Below, in pieces: positions 61,650 through 64,000 of a DNA stretch of 64,000 nt. Positions within the stretch are counted from its first letter, which is position 1. Each line of letters starts with the position of its first letter. Under the pieces are notes generated by a model. It searched no databases and was not told the DNA's origin. It saw only the letters and a program-made list of their open reading frames with translations. Position numbers and translations under genes: made by a program. The DNA is from UBA1351 sp965140555. GTDB lineage: Bacteria; Bacillota; Clostridia; Lachnospirales; Vallitaleaceae. The stretch covers positions 1 through 64,000 of the forward strand of contig OZ223256.1 in NCBI GenBank assembly GCA_965140555.1, written 5' to 3'.

Positions 61650-62342
61650 TTAATATCCCAAATACTCTTTTACTGCCAACGCTCTAAGTTCTGAAGGATT
61701 CATCACATAGATCAAGCGCTTTTCAATGCGTATAATCCCCATTTCTTCTAACTCCTTCATTGTTCGATTCAAGTGCCTATATGTCGTTGCCAAAAAACAT
61801 GCAATATCTTTATAGGTCTCATTCATCGTAATATATTGAGGTTGATCTCCCTCCACATATTCTTGCAAATAACTTGCCATCCGATTAATTAGAGGATAGA
61901 CGTAATTATAAGCACTATTATTAATCGTTGCATTGAGTTTTTCACTAAGCGACCGAGCCAGATACATAAGGAGTACAGAATCGGTTTGGATCTTCTTACG
62001 CAAAGGACCGATAGGAATGGCAATAAATTCTGACGATTCTACCGCCTCAACATGACAGTTTATGTTTCTGTCTTGAATTAATTCCAGATCGCCCATTGCC
62101 GAAAAATCTCTGTAGAATTTCAAAAGAACGGATTTACCGTTTTCAAAGTCATAGGTCACTTTTACTTTCCCTTTTACAAGCATGTACAATACTTCTAATT
62201 CATCTCCTGCATGAAGAATAAACTCGCCTTTCTCAAAGCGATAAAGTCGCATAGTCGGTACCAAATCTTCTCCAAATATTTCGTCTATATTGTTTTTTTG
62301 TATATACATTGTCATGATTGACGCATCATTGATTTGTTTCAT
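61650..62342 (-). CDS. Crp/Fnr family transcriptional regulator
   Basis: 230 residues. An N-terminal cyclic-nucleotide-type sensor fold (LYRFEKGEFILHAGDELEVLYMLVKGKVKV) is followed by a winged helix (YKDIACFLATTYRHLNRTMKELEE). It lacks the cysteine cluster of Fnr, so it probably does not sense oxygen by an iron-sulfur centre; the effector is unknown. The ATG at 62342 follows GGAGGG; upstream ATGs are rejected. It diverges from the HAD gene across an 11-base inverted repeat. Confidence 0.9.
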   Translation of the reverse strand: MKQINDASIMTMYIQKNNIDEIFGEDLVPTMRLYRFEKGEFILHAGDELEVLYMLVKGKVKVTYDFENGKSVLLKFYRDFSAMGDLELIQDRNINCHVEAVESSEFIAIPIGPLRKKIQTDSVLLMYLARSLSEKLNATINNSAYNYVYPLINRMASYLQEYVEGDQPQYITMNETYKDIACFLATTYRHLNRTMKELEEMGIIRIEKRLIYVMNPSELRALAVKEYLGY

Positions 62343-62379
62343 TTTTCCCTCCATAATGACATATGTCCTATCCTTTGGC

Positions 62380-62413
62380 ACAAGTTTATGATATCCTAAT
62401 CCCATAAACTTGT
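62380..62413. promoter_or_regulatory. Long palindrome in the Crp/Fnr-HAD divergent promoter
   Basis: ACAAGTTTATG and its exact complement with a 12-base spacer. It is centred 55 bases from the regulator start and 40 from the HAD start, so one protein could control both genes; autoregulation by the neighbouring regulator is the simplest idea. Confidence 0.65.
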
Positions 62414-62436
62414 AAACACACAATTAGGAGGACATG

Positions 62437-63120
62437 ATGAACTACGAACTGCTACTTTTTGATGTTGATGATACACTTTTTGACTTTAAGCAATCCGAGA
62501 AAATCGCCTTCACAAAAACCTTGTCACCTTATCTCTCTTCTGATGACGCGTCTAGTTATTATACGCTATATCACCAGATTAATAAAGCGTTATGGAAACG
62601 TTTTGAGATCGGTGAACTTACTCAAGACTACATTAAAATCGAACGCTTCCGACAACTCGCAGATGCAATAAATATTCAGGTTAATCCGGAAGCCTTTGCT
62701 CATGAATACATGACCAATCTTTCCTACGCATCTATTCTCTATGACGAAACCGAGTCCCTTTTGGACACCTTATCCAAATCACATCGTTTGGCCATTATCA
62801 CCAATGGATTAACAATGGTACAAACCCGTCGTGTGCGACAATCTGTTGTGGCCCACTATTTTGAAACTATTGTAATTAGTGAAGAAATCGGTTTATCCAA
62901 GCCTCAACCAGATATATTCAGCCATACCCTCTCCCTTATTGACCCTGTTAAAAAGAGCAAAATTTTGATGATTGGCGACGGACTTTCTTCGGATATCTTA
63001 GGCGGCAACAACTTCGGAATTGACACGTGTTGGTACAACCCCCTATCTAAACCAAATACAACCAAGGCTGTACCTACTTATGAAATCCAATCTCTCTTTG
63101 ACCTATATACTATCGTTTAA
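62437..63120 (+). CDS. HAD-family hydrolase (YjjG-like nucleotidase)
   Basis: 227-residue haloacid-dehalogenase-type phosphatase. Motif I is LLFDVDDTLFDF, motif II ITNG, and motif III/IV includes SKPQPDIF and MIGDGLSSDILGGNNFGID. The DDTLFDFKQSE start and helical cap fit YjjG-type pyrimidine nucleotidases that remove faulty nucleotides. The second of two ATGs (62437) is five bases after AGGAGG and is preferred. Confidence 0.9.
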   Translation: MNYELLLFDVDDTLFDFKQSEKIAFTKTLSPYLSSDDASSYYTLYHQINKALWKRFEIGELTQDYIKIERFRQLADAINIQVNPEAFAHEYMTNLSYASILYDETESLLDTLSKSHRLAIITNGLTMVQTRRVRQSVVAHYFETIVISEEIGLSKPQPDIFSHTLSLIDPVKKSKILMIGDGLSSDILGGNNFGIDTCWYNPLSKPNTTKAVPTYEIQSLFDLYTIV

Positions 63121-63130
63121 GCTGGATTTG

Positions 63131-63170
63131 AAAGACGGTTAGCTCCCATTTAAGAGAACTAACCGTCTTT
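63131..63170. terminator. Bidirectional terminator between HAD and MarR genes
   Basis: Stem AAAGACGGTTAG / CTAACCGTCTTT with a 16-base loop that can pair further. T run after it on the plus strand and a shorter one on the minus strand. Confidence 0.85.
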
Positions 63171-63180
63171 TTTCTATATC

Positions 63181-63606
63181 TTACTCATCTTTAAGAATTT
63201 TATATAATATTCGATATAACATGGCTGCTTCTTCCGCTGTCAAATTTAGACTTTCACTCATTTTAAGGGGTATCGACGACGCTTCTTCTTTTAATTGTCG
63301 ACCGACTTCTGTCAAATGAACATTAACACTCCGTTCATCTTCAATGGATCGCTGCCGTTTCACATACCCTAAGGCTTCTAATCGCTTGACAACCGGTGTA
63401 ATTGTTCCCGAATCCAAATAGAGTCGCTCACCTAGTTGTTTCACACTCATCACCTCATGTTCCCACAATACCATCATCGTAATATATTGGGTATATGTTA
63501 ATTTAATATGATCCAAAAAAGGTTTATAGCGTTTAACAATTTCCTTTGAACAGGCATATAAAGGAAAACATAATTGATTCTCTAATTTTAGAACATCCTC
63601 GTTCAT
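63181..63606 (-). CDS. MarR-family regulator, OhrR-like
   Basis: 141-residue winged-helix repressor. C13 in LENQLCFPLYA matches the reactive cysteine that OhrR uses to sense organic peroxides. The helix-turn-helix LGERLYLDSGTITPVVKRLEALGYVKRQRS and the wing DERSVNVHLTE are clear. The start has ATAGGAG. No ohr gene is within the window. The promoter ahead carries a small palindrome at 63689-63701. Confidence 0.9.
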   Translation of the reverse strand: MNEDVLKLENQLCFPLYACSKEIVKRYKPFLDHIKLTYTQYITMMVLWEHEVMSVKQLGERLYLDSGTITPVVKRLEALGYVKRQRSIEDERSVNVHLTEVGRQLKEEASSIPLKMSESLNLTAEEAAMLYRILYKILKDE

Positions 63607-63656
63607 CGGTTCACTCCTATCTTTCTACACACCAGAACTACTGCCTTAACAAGTTA

Positions 63657-63701
63657 AGAATAGCACGATGCCCCTATTTATGTCAAGCACAATTGAATTG
63701 T
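63657..63701 (-). promoter_or_regulatory. Promoter and operator candidate of the OhrR-like gene
   Basis: Minus-strand TTGACA (63681-63686), 18-base spacer, TATTCT (63657-63662). Just upstream lies the palindrome ACAATT-G-AATTGT (63689-63701), whose AATTGT arms resemble known OhrR operators. A second repeat CTTAAC / GTTAAG (63645-63658) lies at the start site. Confidence 0.6.
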
Positions 63702-63717
63702 TTAATTATTGTCGATG

Positions 63718-64000
63718 TTAATACACATCCAACGTTGATGCTTCACGTGCCTTACGCTCAATAGCAATAAACATATAATAGCCAATCAGCAGATAGCAAC
63801 AGCCAATCAGAAATTCCTGCCCAATTAACCCCCAAAACACACTATCTATCGGGTGGTCAATCAAATATCTAGACGCCTCAATCCCTCGTGTAACGGGTAT
63901 AATCATTGATATAACACGAATAAATCCCGGTAAATTACTAAGGGCTACATTTGCTCCGGTAACAAAGGTCATACCTAAAATCCCCACATTCATAAAAAGA
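63718..64000 (-). CDS. ABC-2 type permease, C-terminal part (partial)
   Basis: The frame is open to the end of the window, so the N-terminal part is missing. About 94 residues remain, with two or three helices. The segment GANVALSNLPGFIRVISMIIPVTRGIEASRYLIDH is typical of the last helices of ABC-2 export permeases (drug or polysaccharide export). The ATG at 63993 is unlikely to be the start. It lies upstream of the OhrR-like gene on the same strand, separated by that gene's promoter. Confidence 0.75.
   Translation of the reverse strand, partial: LFMNVGILGMTFVTGANVALSNLPGFIRVISMIIPVTRGIEASRYLIDHPIDSVFWGLIGQEFLIGCCYLLIGYYMFIAIERKAREASTLDVY

Noticed and set aside
1..64000. CRISPR arrays, insertion sequences, prophage, tRNA or rRNA genes
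   Set aside because: No spaced direct repeats, transposase or phage proteins, cloverleaf or rRNA sequences were found by reading; a tRNAscan or Rfam run would be the decisive check.

Overview
The window looks like chromosome from an anaerobic, low-GC Gram-positive bacterium of the Clostridia. The evidence is the AT-rich sequence, strong AGGAGG-type ribosome sites, TTGACA/TATAAT promoters, a T-box riboswitch, the SufCBDSU iron-sulfur system, a giant 2-hydroxyacyl-CoA dehydratase activase, rubredoxin-like and ferredoxin-type proteins, and an ECF-type vitamin transporter subunit. No transposase, prophage, CRISPR array, rRNA or tRNA gene was recognised. Most genes lie on the minus strand.

Layout. 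1-2.0 kb: end of gltB and gltD (glutamate synthase). 2.1-9.3 kb: ferredoxin-type aldo/keto reductase, truA, cyclophilin, a frameshifted TPR-GGDEF gene, a CoA-disulfide-reductase/rhodanese fusion and era. 9.3-13.7 kb: a 1433-residue activase. 13.9-18.4 kb: a degenerate receiver/zinc-ribbon protein, a MocR-type regulator divergent from an ECF S component (possible vitamin B6 uptake), and small membrane proteins. 18.5-22.5 kb: nucleoid-associated protein, dinB, rubredoxin-like protein, flavodoxin and an unknown. 22.7-27.8 kb: an 829-residue sulfur-transfer fusion, a DUF3810-like protein, an SDR and an unknown anchored protein. 27.8-32.8 kb: sufCBDSU. 32.9-39 kb: TMEM165/RseC pair, aldo/keto reductase, and hisS-aspS behind a T-box.

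39.0-46.6 kb is the most notable region. It is a seven-gene operon on one consensus promoter, resembling the flavin-based extracellular electron transfer (EET) locus described in Listeria. It encodes a double FMN-binding lipoprotein (PplA-like), an Ndh2-type NADH dehydrogenase with a membrane tail, a polyprenyl synthase (DmkB-like), a single FMN-binding lipoprotein, a CitA/DcuS-type sensor kinase, its response regulator, and a UbiA prenyltransferase (DmkA-like). The embedded two-component system, whose sensor pocket lacks two of the usual carboxylate-binding residues, makes this a candidate self-regulated variant of EET.

46.9-51.7 kb: a BMP-type nucleoside ABC transporter whose ATPase gene has its own promoter and a leader with a terminator. 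51.7-54.4 kb: an iron-type alcohol dehydrogenase overlapping a GGDEF/HD-GYP gene, behind a Fur-box-like site. 54.4-56.3 kb: an ABC-F protein whose leader carries a three-codon upstream ORF and a terminator, as in antibiotic-inducible attenuators. 56.3-64 kb: sbcDC, a TerB/DnaJ protein, a Crp/Fnr regulator divergent from a HAD phosphatase across a long palindrome, an OhrR-like MarR regulator, and the end of an ABC-2 permease.

All calls rest on reading the translations and the DNA. No database search was run.
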